A DNA stretch of 28,739 nt, taken from assembly GCA_041685075.1 (NCBI GenBank), contig JAWLGN010000032.1, forward strand, positions 1-28,739, in the 5' to 3' direction. The translations under genes were made by a program, and so were the position numbers. Every line of letters begins with the position of its first letter. The first letter of the stretch is position 1. The notes below the pieces were generated by a model. The model did no database searches. It was not told where the DNA came from and saw only the letters and a program-made list of their open reading frames with translations. This DNA comes from JAMCRM01 sp041685075. Lineage in GTDB: Bacteria; Acidobacteriota; Terriglobia; Bryobacterales; Bryobacteraceae. Of this stretch, positions 1 to 7,597 are shown piece after piece.

Positions 1-2
1 TG

Positions 3-302
3 CTCTACGTCACCCACAGCGAGGGCCTTGGCTCGGCCGCCCTGCTGGCCATGTCGGCCGGGGTGCCGGTGGTGGCCAGCGACGTGGGCGGGCTGCGGGA
101 GGTGGTGACACACGAACAGGACGGCCTGCTGGCGGCCAACTCCGCCATCGCCATCGCCGCCGCCCTCCGCCGCCTCGTGGAGGACGGCGCGCTCCGCGCC
201 CGCCTGGGCGAACAGGCTCGCCGCACCGCCGCCGAGCGGTTCTCACTCGCCGCCATGATCCGCGGCACCATCGAGGTTTACCGGAAGGTGCTCTCTTGTT
301 AG
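3..302 (+). CDS. Glycosyltransferase, GT-B fold (family 4-like), C-terminal fragment
   Basis: Only the last 99 codons are in the window; the N-terminal half lies upstream. The fragment carries the C-terminal nucleotide-sugar-binding signature of GT-B glycosyltransferases: a Ser-Glu-Gly-Leu-Gly stretch, then an alanine/leucine-rich helix, then AGVPVVASDVGGLREVV, and the usual closing helix with a final aromatic/basic segment. Enzymes of this family transfer a sugar from an NDP-sugar to a lipid, glycan or small molecule, usually at the cytoplasmic face of the membrane. The classical acidic residue of the E-x7-E motif is represented by the Glu of SEGLG; the second position is Ala here (SAALLAMSAG), a common variation. 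Its last seven bases overlap the start of the prepilin peptidase gene, so the two are probably co-transcribed. Acceptor and donor cannot be told from this fragment. Confidence 0.85.
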   Translation, partial: LYVTHSEGLGSAALLAMSAGVPVVASDVGGLREVVTHEQDGLLAANSAIAIAAALRRLVEDGALRARLGEQARRTAAERFSLAAMIRGTIEVYRKVLSC

Positions 303-1087
303 AAGCCGTGCTGGCCTTTCTGTTCGGGCTGCTCATCGGCAGCTTCCTGAACGTCTGCATTCACCGTCTGCCGAAGGACCTTTCGGTAGTGCGGCCGCGC
401 TCGCGCTGCCCCGCCTGCGAGCGCACCATCGCCTGGTACGACAACATTCCGCTGCTCAGCTACGCGCTGCTCGGCGGACGCTGCCGGCATTGCGGCGTGC
501 GTATCTCTCCGCGCTATCCGCTGGTGGAGCTGCTCACCGGGCTGCTCTTCATGGCCGCGGTGCTCGACCTGGGCGCCACACCCGCGGCATACAAGCTGTG
601 CCTGCTGGCGGCGCTGCTGGTGGGGCTGATCTTTTCGGACCTGGAGGAGCGCATCCTGCCGGACGAGTTCACCCTGGGGGGCCTGGCTGCGGGACTCCTG
701 CTGGCATGGTTCATCCCAGTAGGCGACGGCACGGCGGACGCGCTCCTCTGGCTGGCGGGCATCGAGGCCGGCCCAAGGCTGGTCTCCCTGGCCGAAGCGG
801 GCCTGGCCGCGGCACTGCCGGCGGGCTTTCTCTGGCTCGGCGGCTGGTTCTTCGAGAAGGTGCGCCACAAGGAAGGACTCGGTCTGGGAGACGTGAAGCT
901 GGTGGCCATGATCGGGGCGTTTCTGGGGCTGCGCGGCGCGCTGCTGACGCTGCTTGCCGGCTCGGTCCTGGGCTCGGTGGTGGGACTGCTCTATATCAAG
1001 CTGACGGGCAAGGACTCCGCGACCTACCAGCTTCCGTTCGGCACTTTCCTGGGAATCGCGGCGCTGGCGGTGGCGTTTCTGGTTTAG
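296..1087 (+). CDS. pilD: Prepilin peptidase / N-methyltransferase (type IV pilin leader peptidase)
   Basis: This 263-residue polytopic membrane protein is the usual length for PilD/GspO. An N-terminal hydrophobic segment with GSFLNVCIHRLP is followed by a cytoplasmic zinc-type site with two CxxC pairs (C38/C41 and C63/C66). The two catalytic aspartates of the family lie in SDLEERILPDE (D115) and GLGLGDVKL (D199). These enzymes cleave the leader from type IV pilins or type II pseudopilins and methylate the new N-terminus. The start is the TTG at 296, preceded by a GGAAGG ribosome-binding site with good spacing; a GTG at 308 is the alternative. It overlaps the glycosyltransferase gene by seven bases. 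No pilin or secretion genes are visible nearby, so the substrate set must be encoded elsewhere. Confidence 0.95.
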   Translation: MLEAVLAFLFGLLIGSFLNVCIHRLPKDLSVVRPRSRCPACERTIAWYDNIPLLSYALLGGRCRHCGVRISPRYPLVELLTGLLFMAAVLDLGATPAAYKLCLLAALLVGLIFSDLEERILPDEFTLGGLAAGLLLAWFIPVGDGTADALLWLAGIEAGPRLVSLAEAGLAAALPAGFLWLGGWFFEKVRHKEGLGLGDVKLVAMIGAFLGLRGALLTLLAGSVLGSVVGLLYIKLTGKDSATYQLPFGTFLGIAALAVAFLV

Positions 1088-2637
1088 CCGCCCGCGCGGC
1101 GCATGCGGGTTTCGTCTCCCTCTTCGAGCACCTGGCGCACTTTGCGCGCCAGCACCCCGGGTGTAAAGGGCTTCTGGAGGAAGGAGCTTTCGTTGTTGAG
1201 CACTTCGCTGGTTACCACCGCGGCATCCGTGTAGCCGGAGATGTACAGCACCTTCATGTCCGGCCTCTGGCGGCTCAGCCGCTCGGCCAGTTCGCCGCCG
1301 CTGAGCTTGGGCATCACCACGTCGGTAATCATGAGCTGGAGCGGCCCCTGGTAGCCTTCGACCATCTTGAGCGCCTCGATGGGTCCGGCGGCTTCCATGA
1401 CGCTGTAGCCTTCGCGCTCGAGCGTTTCGCGCACCAGCTTCCGGACCATCTCCTCGTCCTCCACCAGCAGGATGGTCTCGGAGCCGCGGGGAGCCCTGCC
1501 GGGCGCATGCTCGGGCTCGGCCACGGTAGCGCTATCCACGCGCGGCAAGTAGACCTTGACCGTGGTGCCCTTGCCCAGCTCGCTGTCGATTTCGATATTG
1601 CCGCCGCTCTGCTTGACGATGCCGAAGACGATGGAGAGGCCCAGGCCCGTCCCGCGGCCCTGTCCTTTGGTGGTGAAGAACGGCTCGAACAGCCGCGCGC
1701 GCGTCTGCTCGTCCATCCCCGCGCCGGTGTCGCTCACGGTCAGCAGCACGTAGGGACCGGGCCGCACGGTGATATGGGTACGGCTGTAGTTTTCGTCCAG
1801 GTCCGCGTTGCTGGTTTCGATGGTCAGGGTGCCGCCGCGGGGCATGGCGTCGCGGGCGTTCACCGCCAGGTTCATGAGGACCTGCTCCACCTGGCCGGGG
1901 TCGGCGTTCACGCGGCCCAGTTCGGGTCCCATCACCAGGCGAAGGTCGATGTGCTCGCCGATGAGCCGTCGCAGCATGCTGCCCAGGCTGGCCACCAGTT
2001 GCTGCAGGTCCAGCACCTTGGGCTGTAGCACCTGGCGGCGGCTGAAGGCCAGCAACTGGCGGGTGAGCGCCGCGGCGCGCTCCCCGGCCTTCATGATCTG
2101 TTCCACCGCGCCGCGGTTGTTGTCGCGCGCCGGCAGGCTGTTCAGCACGAGTTGGCTGTAGCCGGTGATGATGGTGAGGAGGTTGTTGAAGTCGTGCGCG
2201 ATGCCGCCCGCCAGCATCCCCACGGCCTCCATTTTCTGGGCCTGGCGAAGCTGCGCCTCCAGCAGGCGCCGTTGCGTGACGTCGATGAGCACGGCCAGCA
2301 CGGCATCGCGGTTGCCAAAGGAGACGTGCTCTATGGCGCACTCCACCTCGATTGCCTCGCCGACTTTGGGAAGATGGCGCCAGATGGAAGTTGCGCGCTG
2401 CTGCTTTTGGTTGCCGCTCACCAGGCTCTTCAGCCGCGGGGTCTCCTCGGCGGTCGTGAGGTCGGTGAGGCTCATTTTAAGGAACTCTTCCCGGCTGTAG
2501 CCGTATAGCCGCTCGGTCGCGCGATTCACATCCAGGAACTCCAGTGTCTGCCGGTCGAAGACCCACATGGGTTGCGGGTTTTCATCGAACAGACGCCTGA
2601 AATCCGCCTCCCGGGTTGTCTTCTTCACGGCCATCAT
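1084..2637 (-). CDS. Hybrid sensor histidine kinase: PAS, HisKA, HATPase, receiver
   Basis: This 517-residue protein has no membrane segment or signal peptide, so it should sense a cytoplasmic cue. A PAS domain spans roughly residues 10-125. A HisKA dimerisation helix carries the phospho-acceptor His148 in GGIAHDFNNLL. The ATP-binding domain shows the N box around NLAVNARDAM (N260), the G1 box DTGAGMD (from D303) and GRGTGLGLS (about 328-335). A C-terminal receiver has acidic residues near 393-395, phospho-acceptor D439 and conserved K489. Its start overlaps the stop of the HD-GYP regulator by ATGA, so the two are translated together. The signal bound by the PAS domain is unknown. No Hpt domain is visible here; either the kinase acts directly on the HD-GYP receiver, or its own receiver acts as a phosphate sink. 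Confidence 0.93.
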   Translation of the reverse strand: MMAVKKTTREADFRRLFDENPQPMWVFDRQTLEFLDVNRATERLYGYSREEFLKMSLTDLTTAEETPRLKSLVSGNQKQQRATSIWRHLPKVGEAIEVECAIEHVSFGNRDAVLAVLIDVTQRRLLEAQLRQAQKMEAVGMLAGGIAHDFNNLLTIITGYSQLVLNSLPARDNNRGAVEQIMKAGERAAALTRQLLAFSRRQVLQPKVLDLQQLVASLGSMLRRLIGEHIDLRLVMGPELGRVNADPGQVEQVLMNLAVNARDAMPRGGTLTIETSNADLDENYSRTHITVRPGPYVLLTVSDTGAGMDEQTRARLFEPFFTTKGQGRGTGLGLSIVFGIVKQSGGNIEIDSELGKGTTVKVYLPRVDSATVAEPEHAPGRAPRGSETILLVEDEEMVRKLVRETLEREGYSVMEAAGPIEALKMVEGYQGPLQLMITDVVMPKLSGGELAERLSRQRPDMKVLYISGYTDAAVVTSEVLNNESSFLQKPFTPGVLARKVRQVLEEGDETRMRRAGG

Positions 2638-3740
2638 GTGAGCACCAGGGGAGTGATTGCGCCATGGGGGCGCTCCGGCTCCCTCAGGGTCCGGTCGCGA
2701 ATTTCGGACCAGACTTCTACCGGCACCTCGAGGAAGGCCGCCACTATGGCCGGGTCGAACTGCGTGCCGGCGTTCGCCGCGATTTCCCGCCTGGCCTCCT
2801 CCCAGGAGGCGCCGCGATGATAGGGGCGGTCGGACATCATGGCGTCCAGCGTGTCCACCACCGAGAAGATGCGTGCCCCCAGCGCGATCACCTCGCCCTG
2901 GAGTCCCCGCGGATAACCGCGCCCGTCATAGCGCTCGTGGTGGCACAATACGATCTCCGCGGCGCCCCGCAAGGGCTCCACGGCGCTCAGAATCCAATAC
3001 CCGATCTGCGGATGTCTGCGCATCTCCTGCCACTCGGCTTCGGTGAGCTGTCCGGGTTTCAACAGAATGCCGTCGGGAATTCCGATCTTGCCGATGTCGT
3101 GCAGCATCGCCCCGCGGCGGATGACTTCCAACGCCTCCCCACGCACCCCCAGCGCCCTCGCCAGGTGGACCGCATACTCGCCCACGCGCTTGGAGTGCGC
3201 CTTGGTCTCGCGCTCGCGGGCGTCCAGCGCCGCCAGCAGCGCATCCAACGTACTTTCCGATGCTTCGTCCAGGTGCGCCAGCAGGCGCCGCACCTCGACG
3301 GTCTGGCGCTGGACGGCCTCTTCCAGGTTCTTGACGTGCGCCGCACGGTCAAGCCGCTCGCGCCTCCGTTCGAGCGCATTGTGAAGCGCGCCACCTACGT
3401 CCTCGAGACGGAACGGCTTCACCACGTAGTCGAGCGCCCCGGCCTTCATAGCGGCTACCGCCATGGAGACATCCTCGCAGCCGGTCAGCATGAGCACTCC
3501 CGTTTCCGGGTAACGGCGCCCAATCTCTCCCAGCAGGACGATACCGTCCATGCCGGGCATCCGGATGTCGCTCAGCACCAGGTCGAAAAACTCGCGCTGC
3601 ATCAGTTCCAGCGCCTCGTCGCCCGTGGCGGCCGCCGCGGCCCGAAAGCCCTGCTGCTCGAGATAGCGGGAGAGCATCGCGCGGATCGGCTCTTCGTCGT
3701 CCACCACAAGAACACGTTCCCTGGACCCCAGAGGTGGCAT
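2634..3740 (-). CDS. HD-GYP domain response regulator (probable c-di-GMP phosphodiesterase)
   Basis: This 368-residue two-domain protein has an N-terminal receiver (about 8-120) with the acidic pair at VVDDEEP, phospho-acceptor D58 in LSDIRMPGMDG and K108 in VVKPF. A coiled linker (about 120-170) leads to an HD-GYP domain. That domain has the metal-binding MLHDIGKIGIPD (H214-D215) and an intact HHERYDGRGYP signature (267-277). HD-GYP proteins with these residues hydrolyse cyclic di-GMP, lowering its level and affecting biofilm, motility or pili. It is the first gene of a pair with the hybrid kinase (ATGA overlap), so the kinase is the obvious phosphoryl donor. The ATG at 3740 has the purine run AAAGAGGGG directly before it, too close for an ideal ribosome-binding site; a -10-like TATCCT lies nine bases upstream. 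Confidence 0.93.
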   Translation of the reverse strand: MPPLGSRERVLVVDDEEPIRAMLSRYLEQQGFRAAAAATGDEALELMQREFFDLVLSDIRMPGMDGIVLLGEIGRRYPETGVLMLTGCEDVSMAVAAMKAGALDYVVKPFRLEDVGGALHNALERRRERLDRAAHVKNLEEAVQRQTVEVRRLLAHLDEASESTLDALLAALDARERETKAHSKRVGEYAVHLARALGVRGEALEVIRRGAMLHDIGKIGIPDGILLKPGQLTEAEWQEMRRHPQIGYWILSAVEPLRGAAEIVLCHHERYDGRGYPRGLQGEVIALGARIFSVVDTLDAMMSDRPYHRGASWEEARREIAANAGTQFDPAIVAAFLEVPVEVWSEIRDRTLREPERPHGAITPLVLT

Positions 3741-3749
3741 CCCCTCTTT

Positions 3750-3755
3750 AGGATA
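3750..3755 (-). promoter_or_regulatory. Candidate -10 element (TATCCT) for the HD-GYP/kinase operon
   Basis: Reading the minus strand, TATCCT ends nine bases before the ATG at 3740. A transcript from it would have only a few leader bases. No convincing -35 is visible. It fits the close-to-start pattern seen at other genes in the window but is the weakest match to TATAAT. Confidence 0.3.
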
Positions 3756-3819
3756 CTGAACACGCTAATCGCCTCTCAACGTTAGCTTTTCCGGCGGGTG
3801 ACAGATAACACAGTTGACG

Positions 3820-3842
3820 CGCCGGCAGCACAAATGCCGGCG
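3820..3842 (-). terminator. Hairpin just after the LssY_C gene stop (terminator-like, no U tract)
   Basis: A perfect 8-bp inverted repeat (CGCCGGCA / TGCCGGCG) with a 7-base loop begins two bases after the minus-strand stop codon at 3845-3847. On the minus strand it is followed by CGTCAACTG, with no run of T. It could be an intrinsic terminator of the U-poor kind or a hairpin protecting the mRNA 3' end. It separates the envelope operon from the HD-GYP promoter region. The rest of the 104-base gap to 3741 shows only the -10 candidate. Confidence 0.5.
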
Positions 3843-3844
3843 AA

Positions 3845-5071
3845 TCAGCGCAGGATCAGTACTGCGATGCGGCCATCCGTAATCAATTCGTCCCCTGTGG
3901 CGTTGCTGCTGCGCTTGGGTACTTCGGCGCGCTCGATGAGCGCCAGGGAACGTACGCGGCCGCTGAGCAGGAGGTCGTTGACCACCTTGGCGCGCTCGCG
4001 GTCGATGTGCGGATCGATGGTGTGGATAAACGTACGGTTTTCCGGGGAGAACTCGATGCCGGTGTCGTGAGTCGCCGCGCATACCCACACTGTCTGGCCG
4101 CCGTAGAAGACCGGCCGCTTCCAGATGCGCAGGTGATGGCGCATGGCGAAGGTGTTGAGCTGCTTCTGGAAGACCAGGTCCGGCGGCCGGCCGTCGAGCA
4201 GCAGGGTGGACATGGGCGCCTCCTTGTAGCCGCGCAGTTCCGCTATGGCGCGGAAGGTTTCGAGCGCCGATTCGGCCGTGAGCGCGGCGGCGCCGGTCCA
4301 ACCGGCCGCCTCGAAAGCCGCGGTCAGCGCCTCCTCGCTGCCGATGAACATCAGGTTGGTGATGTCGGACGGTTTCGGCGGGCGGCTCTGGGCCATGGTA
4401 CGAAAGGGCTGCGACTGCGCGATGCCAACCAGCGCCGGGGAGTCTTCGATGGGCTCAAGCCGCGGGACGGCATTCGCAGGCGGCGTCACGGTGACGGGTT
4501 GGGTGAGGGTGAAGATCAGCTCCGTTCCGGCTTCATAGGAGATCTCGCTATCGGGATTTCGCATCATGCTCTGCTTGGCGGCTCCAAGCAGATCCGCCAG
4601 TCCGGCATAACGCTCCGCGACCTTGGCGATCCCAGCGTCCATCTGGGCGGCGAGAGTCTCGGAGGCCAAAATGCCCAGGATACGGCCCTGCGGATCCACG
4701 GATTCGCGCGCGTTGTCCACGCGGGTGACAGCCCCGAGCAGCGGCACCGTGCGGCCCTCGAGCAGGAGTTCCGGGAAGGCCAGCCAGAGGATGGCGCGCC
4801 GGTCGGAGCCCGGAGCGGGCCGCGCTTCCACCACCCGCCCCCGCACCGTGGCGCCCGCCGGGATGACGAATTGCCCGTCCACCGGCACCGCCGCCACCAC
4901 TTTCGCTTCCACGGCATCGCCGGGCCGGGAGGATGCGCTCGACACCTTGCCGGCCAGCCGCAACTCCAGTTCCGTGCCCGCGGGCACCACGACGCCCTGC
5001 TCCGCGGCCAACGCCGCGGCCAGCACCGGCGCCAGACTAACGGCTTTGAGAGAACTCCGCCACCGCGCCAT
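3845..5071 (-). CDS. Secreted protein with C-terminal LssY_C-type domain
   Basis: This 408-residue protein starts at the ATG at 5071, supported by GAGGAA a few bases upstream; a TTG at 5083 would add four residues. An N-terminal signal peptide (about 1-22, basic then Ala/Leu-rich, ending near AALAAEQG) indicates export. Residues about 27-135 form a beta-rich, valine/proline/glycine-rich domain with repeated PAGT and PAGATVRG turns, resembling barrel-like domains of secreted proteins. Residues about 236-408 match the LssY C-terminal domain: an opening NLMFIGSEEALTAAFEAAGW, then RHHLRIWKR, ATHDTGIEFS and THTIDPHIDRERAK-type segments. LssY_C domains are usually found on membrane proteins with DedA or PAP2 parts; here none is present. 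The biochemical role of LssY_C is not established. Its start overlaps the membrane-anchored gene upstream by 35 bases in another frame, so expression is coupled. Confidence 0.82.
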   Translation of the reverse strand: MARWRSSLKAVSLAPVLAAALAAEQGVVVPAGTELELRLAGKVSSASSRPGDAVEAKVVAAVPVDGQFVIPAGATVRGRVVEARPAPGSDRRAILWLAFPELLLEGRTVPLLGAVTRVDNARESVDPQGRILGILASETLAAQMDAGIAKVAERYAGLADLLGAAKQSMMRNPDSEISYEAGTELIFTLTQPVTVTPPANAVPRLEPIEDSPALVGIAQSQPFRTMAQSRPPKPSDITNLMFIGSEEALTAAFEAAGWTGAAALTAESALETFRAIAELRGYKEAPMSTLLLDGRPPDLVFQKQLNTFAMRHHLRIWKRPVFYGGQTVWVCAATHDTGIEFSPENRTFIHTIDPHIDRERAKVVNDLLLSGRVRSLALIERAEVPKRSSNATGDELITDGRIAVLILR

Positions 5072-5531
5072 CGACTTCCTCAACCCGTACCGTGACGCTC
5101 CTGCGCCCGTCGAGAATCCGTTGCGGTACCGCGAATCGAGCCGCGATCATGCGGTCTTCGGTCGAGTGCGGGGCGACTGTGTCGCCCATCAGCAACGTAT
5201 CGTTGAATTTCTGCCCCAGCCCCTTGTAGTGCTCGAAGACCCGCAGGGTGTCCACTTCCGAGATGCTGGCGCCGTCGTAGACATGCCCGTCGGCATCCAC
5301 AATAGTGACATCCACCCGCCGCACGACGAAGGGATAGTCGGCCGGGTTGGCGAAACGGAAGTCCGCCACCAGGACCGAGCTGTAGTCGTCCATCGCCACC
5401 GTGCGGACGTGCTGGATGCCGCCCTCCAGGCGAATGTGCGCGCCGCGCTGCATGTACATGATGACGGCCACCAGGACGGCCACCGCGGCCACTCCGGCTC
5501 CGAAGGCATACAGCAGGCCCTTGCTCGGCAT
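5037..5531 (-). CDS. Membrane-anchored protein of unknown function
   Basis: I do not recognise this 164-residue protein. It has a single N-terminal hydrophobic helix (about residues 5-26, LLYAFGAGVAAVAVLVAVI) with a short basic N-terminus, then a beta-rich domain outside the membrane. Phrases such as VLVADFRFANPADYPFVVRRVDVTIVDADG recall LEA14/WHy-like or FxLYD-like beta-sandwich domains, in which hydrophobic and polar strands alternate; that resemblance is by eye only. It sits between a Tat-exported TIM-barrel gene (eight-base gap) and the LssY_C gene (overlap), so all three products should act in the cell envelope. GAGGTG upstream of the ATG lies in the last codons of the TIM-barrel gene and probably serves as ribosome-binding site. 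Confidence 0.82.
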   Translation of the reverse strand: MPSKGLLYAFGAGVAAVAVLVAVIMYMQRGAHIRLEGGIQHVRTVAMDDYSSVLVADFRFANPADYPFVVRRVDVTIVDADGHVYDGASISEVDTLRVFEHYKGLGQKFNDTLLMGDTVAPHSTEDRMIAARFAVPQRILDGRRSVTVRVEEVDGAVAEFSQSR

Positions 5532-5539
5532 GAGTTTCG

Positions 5540-6460
5540 TTACACCTCGTCTACGATCCGCAGGAGTTCCTTTATAGAGACGTGCGAAGCCTCGATGAGG
5601 GTGCCATCGAAGATGTGGGTCTCGAGCCCGATCTTCCCCTTGTAGTTGTCCCGCTGAAGCGCCTGGATGATAGCCTTCCAGTCCAGCCGCTGATCGCTGG
5701 ACGGCATAATGCCCCTGCCCTTCACCTGCACGTTCAGGATGCGCTTTTTAGGCAGCATCTCGTAACCGTCCGGGAAGGGGATTTCACGAGTGCCGAGAGT
5801 GTTCTGCGGATCCCAGTTCAACCCTATCCACTTGCTGGGCAGCGCCTTGAGGATGTCCGCCAGTTCGGCGGAACTGGCGATGTTACAACTGCCCTCGTTT
5901 TCGATGGCCAGATGGATCTTTTCGCGCTCCGCGACGAAGGCCATTTCCCCGAGGACGTCGGCAATGCGGGGGAACAGTGCGCGGGGGTCGGCCACCCGCG
6001 CGCCGGTGAAGACCCGGATCTTGTCCACCCCCAGGATATGAGCGTTGCGGATGGCGGTGCGGAGGTCCTCGAGGCGGCGATTGAAGCGCGCTTCCCCGGC
6101 GGCGAGCCGCTTGGCGAGCGCCTCGGGCGTCTCCCGGCGGCGCCGCACCGGCTCGGTTCCCGGCCAGGCGGCCTTCAGCAGCGAGCTGTTCAGGAAAGAT
6201 ACCCTCAGCCCATGCCGTTTCAGGGAAGCAGCCGCCGCCTTCACCTCCGGTTCCGGCAAGAAGGCGTACTCCTTGCGCGTCTCCGGCACCACCCGCAATT
6301 CCACCCATTCGAGGCCGTAGTGCCGCGCGAAGGCCACGGCGTCGTCAGCCGTTTTTCCGATTTCATCGGTGATGGGGCTGAGACTGGTGCGATCGATGCG
6401 CGATTTCCCGTGAAGCGCCGCGGCGGAGGCGGCGCCGGCGAGCAGTTCCCGGCGGGTCAT
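5540..6460 (-). CDS. Tat-exported sugar phosphate isomerase/epimerase-like TIM-barrel protein
   Basis: This 306-residue protein belongs to the xylose-isomerase-like / AP endonuclease 2 fold family. The N-terminus MTRRELLAGAASAAALHG is a twin-arginine signal, so the enzyme is likely folded in the cytoplasm and exported. Expected metal ligands of the barrel are E187 (AIENEG), D217 (NWDPQN) and E280 (GLETH). At the position where relatives have His in an H-x-K-D segment this protein reads NVQVKG (Q245), so the third ligand is changed. The start at 6460 is preferred over the ATGs at 6469 and 6472 because those overlap a -10 hexamer (TATGAT) and because the Tat motif begins there. It heads a three-gene minus-strand operon. 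The substrate is unknown; a keto-sugar or cyclitol is typical for the family. Confidence 0.88.
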   Translation of the reverse strand: MTRRELLAGAASAAALHGKSRIDRTSLSPITDEIGKTADDAVAFARHYGLEWVELRVVPETRKEYAFLPEPEVKAAAASLKRHGLRVSFLNSSLLKAAWPGTEPVRRRRETPEALAKRLAAGEARFNRRLEDLRTAIRNAHILGVDKIRVFTGARVADPRALFPRIADVLGEMAFVAEREKIHLAIENEGSCNIASSAELADILKALPSKWIGLNWDPQNTLGTREIPFPDGYEMLPKKRILNVQVKGRGIMPSSDQRLDWKAIIQALQRDNYKGKIGLETHIFDGTLIEASHVSIKELLRIVDEV

Positions 6461-6467
6461 AAGGATC

Positions 6468-6473
6468 ATCATA
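6468..6473 (-). promoter_or_regulatory. -10 element (TATGAT) for the envelope operon
   Basis: On the minus strand TATGAT is followed by seven bases and then the ATG at 6460, so transcription should begin at or one base from the start codon. No clear -35 is seen. The hexamer overlaps the two alternative upstream ATGs, which argues that neither is used. The divergent PHP gene starts 81 bases away, so this gap holds two back-to-back promoters. Confidence 0.5.
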
Positions 6474-6540
6474 AACGAATTCCCACGGCCAGCCTGCAAT
6501 TTCCCCGCCCCCGGGCAGTTGTGTCACACTGGTGGAAAAC

Positions 6541-7533
6541 ATGCGACGCGCACTCCTCGCCGTACCCGCCATGCTGCTGTGCTGGCTGGCCGCCGGCATG
6601 TCGTACTCGCAGCCCGCCCAGGGGCAGAAGCTGCGATGGTATAAGGGCAATCTCCACACCCATACGCTGAACAGCGACGGGGATTCCAGTCCCTTGGATG
6701 TGGCCACCTGGTACCGGGAGAACGGCTACCAGTTCCTGATCCTCTCCGACCATAACTACCTCACCGAAATCGACGAGCTGAACCGCATCATCGGCGCCAG
6801 AAACAAGTTCCTGCTCATTCAGGGCGAAGAGATATCGGACCGCTTCGAGGGCAGGCCGGTGCACCTGAACGCCTACAACCTGCGGGAGCTCGTGGATCCC
6901 GCGGGCGGTTCCACCCTGGTGGAAACCATCGGCCGCAACGTGGCCGCTATCCGCAGCAAAGGGGCGCTGCCGGCCGTGAACCATCCCAACTTCCGTTGGG
7001 CCATGACCTCGAAGGACCTGGTGCAGGTGCCGGGCCTGACCCATTTCGAGGTCTATAACGGCCACCCCGGGGTGAACAACCAGGGCGGCGGCGGCGTGGA
7101 ATCGCTCGACGAGATGTGGGACGCGCTGCTGACGGCCGGCCGCCGCGTTTTTGGCGTTGCCGTAGACGATGCGCACCACTTCAAGCGCTTCGGCCGCGAG
7201 TTTTCCAATCCCGGCCGCGGGTGGGTTTCGGTACGGGCCTCCTCGCTCGACCCGGAGAGCATCATCGGCGCGCTGCGCCGCGGCGAGTTCTACTCCTCGA
7301 CGGGCGTGGAGCTAAAATCCGTCGAAGTCACCACGACGGAACTGCGTCTCGAAATCGAACCCCATCGCGATTTCAAGTACGACACCTACTTCATCGGCGC
7401 CGACGGCGCGGTGCTGGAGCGCAGCGCCCAGCCGAACCCGGTCTACCGGTTCAAGGGCAACGAGAAGTACGTGCGGGCACGCGTGGAGGCTTCCAACGGC
7501 GACACTGCCTGGACACAGCCGGTCTTCCGCTAA
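6541..7533 (+). CDS. Exported PHP-domain metallo-hydrolase (CehA/McbA-type)
   Basis: This 330-residue protein has an N-terminal signal peptide (about 1-24, MRRALLAVPAMLLCWLAAGM) and then a PHP (polymerase and histidinol phosphatase) domain. Metal-binding signatures are in order: GNLHTHTLNSDG (H39, H41), ILSDHNY (D70, H71), QGEEIS (E96-E97), PAVNHPNF (His in the middle) and VAVDDAHHF near the end. These motifs match CehA-like PHP proteins, which are secreted or periplasmic phosphoesterases or other hydrolases in many soil bacteria; the substrate cannot be told. A C-terminal beta-rich tail (about 240-330) is typical. The ATG at 6541 is preferred over the GTG at 6532 because GGTGGA lies five bases before it. 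It is divergent from the Tat-exported TIM-barrel gene and may be co-regulated with it. Confidence 0.9.
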   Translation: MRRALLAVPAMLLCWLAAGMSYSQPAQGQKLRWYKGNLHTHTLNSDGDSSPLDVATWYRENGYQFLILSDHNYLTEIDELNRIIGARNKFLLIQGEEISDRFEGRPVHLNAYNLRELVDPAGGSTLVETIGRNVAAIRSKGALPAVNHPNFRWAMTSKDLVQVPGLTHFEVYNGHPGVNNQGGGGVESLDEMWDALLTAGRRVFGVAVDDAHHFKRFGREFSNPGRGWVSVRASSLDPESIIGALRRGEFYSSTGVELKSVEVTTTELRLEIEPHRDFKYDTYFIGADGAVLERSAQPNPVYRFKGNEKYVRARVEASNGDTAWTQPVFR

Positions 7534-7597
7534 CCGGCCGGGCGGCGATGACATGCCGGACGAGGCCGGCGGCGTGAGACGGCAGGCGGCGCGGCGA

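Noticed and set aside
6521..6529. Short palindrome GTGTCACAC between the divergent TIM-barrel and PHP genes as an operator
   Set aside because: The arms are only four bases and no second copy was seen; too little to claim a binding site.
7547..7597. Possible start of the five-repeat protein at ATG 7553
   Set aside because: It has no ribosome-binding site, would add a charged stretch before the signal peptide, and lies in GC-rich inverted repeats (CCGGCC at 7534 and GGCCGG at 7564). The downstream ATG or GTG is more likely, although this is not settled.
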